This document shows positions 30,881-31,373 of a stretch of DNA of 31,373 nt, in pieces. Source of the DNA: Priapulus caudatus. Its lineage: Eukaryota > Priapulida > Priapulimorpha > Priapulimorphida > Priapulidae. The position numbers and the translations under genes are program-made. Under the pieces are notes generated by a model that was not told the origin of the DNA, searched no databases, and saw nothing but the letters and a program-made list of their open reading frames with translations. The stretch lies in the NCBI RefSeq assembly GCF_000485595.1, contig NW_014577315.1, forward strand, positions 98,232-129,604, read 5' to 3'. How positions within the stretch are numbered: the stretch's first letter is position 1; the number at the start of each line of letters is the position of its first letter.

Positions 30881-31373
30881 CCGTGCTTTATCGGCAAATA
30901 TTTATACTCGTGGTTTGGTCCGGCAAACAAAAAACACAGTTAATTCAATCGCCGCGCATGCAAACATTATGGGAATGAATTGAATTATATTCCTATTGCT
31001 GTATAATGAGCTCGCTCTACGCCCGTGCAATGCTCACGACAATGGGGGCTGCCGGATCGCGCCGGCGCGCGTCTGCCGTACACTCTGGCGGGACCATTCT
31101 CCTCGGGCCGCGTCCGCTTGCCCATAATCTACACGCCCAGACGCTCGGACGGCGGCGCGCGTCTCGAGCGAGTGAGTGGTACGCGCACGGCCACGCGCGG
31201 GCGGCATCAAAACTATGAGCATAGAACGGCGCCAGAATGACCGCAGTAACGTAGCAGCGATGTAGCACTGCAGACCGCGACCGGCACACGCGTAAACGTG
31301 AAGGCAACTCACAGCTCACCTCGTGCATACTATACACATGAATCTCTGCTGGCCGCACTTCTTCTACTCGGAA
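30881..31373. other. GC-rich right end, no supported gene
   Basis: From about 31010 the sequence is GC- and CpG-rich (for example GCGCCGGCGCGCG), with overlapping open frames of 70-113 codons on both strands. None shows a motif. It could be a CpG-rich promoter or first exon cut by the window edge. Confidence 0.4.

Noticed and set aside
31017-31358. 113-codon minus-strand open frame
   Set aside because: It lies in CpG-rich sequence where stop codons are rare, competes with several other open frames and has no motif.

Overview
The window is animal (metazoan) nuclear DNA. It has many short exons separated by GT-AG introns and abundant microsatellites and minisatellites, and it shows no operon-style gene packing. 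The gene content (a chitin synthase without a myosin motor, and a divergent TALE homeobox gene) and the simple-repeat load suggest an invertebrate, most likely marine (lophotrochozoan or amphioxus-like). I cannot fix the phylum from sequence alone. A 10-base run of N at 26364-26373 marks an assembly gap inside a GT microsatellite.

Layout: 1-531 is a long CT-rich microsatellite. From 532 to about 5890 I see no gene, only simple repeats. From 20148 down to 5971 (minus strand) lies a complete chitin synthase gene, which I could assemble as 19 coding exons. All splice phases agree and sum to 4254 nt (1417 residues plus stop). Its introns hold most of the repeats: a 20-bp minisatellite, ATGT, GGGAT, ACGG, trinucleotide and CA arrays, a 75-bp tandem duplication, a tRNA-like SINE head, and a strong inverted repeat beside a 5' splice site.

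Divergently, from 21468 to 26062 (plus strand), lies a six-coding-exon TALE homeobox gene of 660 residues. It has a long Ser/Pro-rich N-terminus, a weak but recognisable Meis/Prep-type N-terminal domain and a C-terminal homeodomain. Recognition-helix positions 47 and 50 are Tyr and Thr instead of the usual TALE residues. The two start codons are about 1.3 kb apart, so the genes share an upstream regulatory interval.

From 26063 to the right end I recognise no protein-coding gene. There are CT and CA arrays, a GC-rich CACCG-type repeat, and one isolated TATA-like promoter candidate near 29073. The two genes have no obvious common pathway. Chitin synthase is a membrane enzyme that polymerises N-acetylglucosamine, and the TALE protein is a nuclear DNA-binding factor. 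Their pairing is positional.
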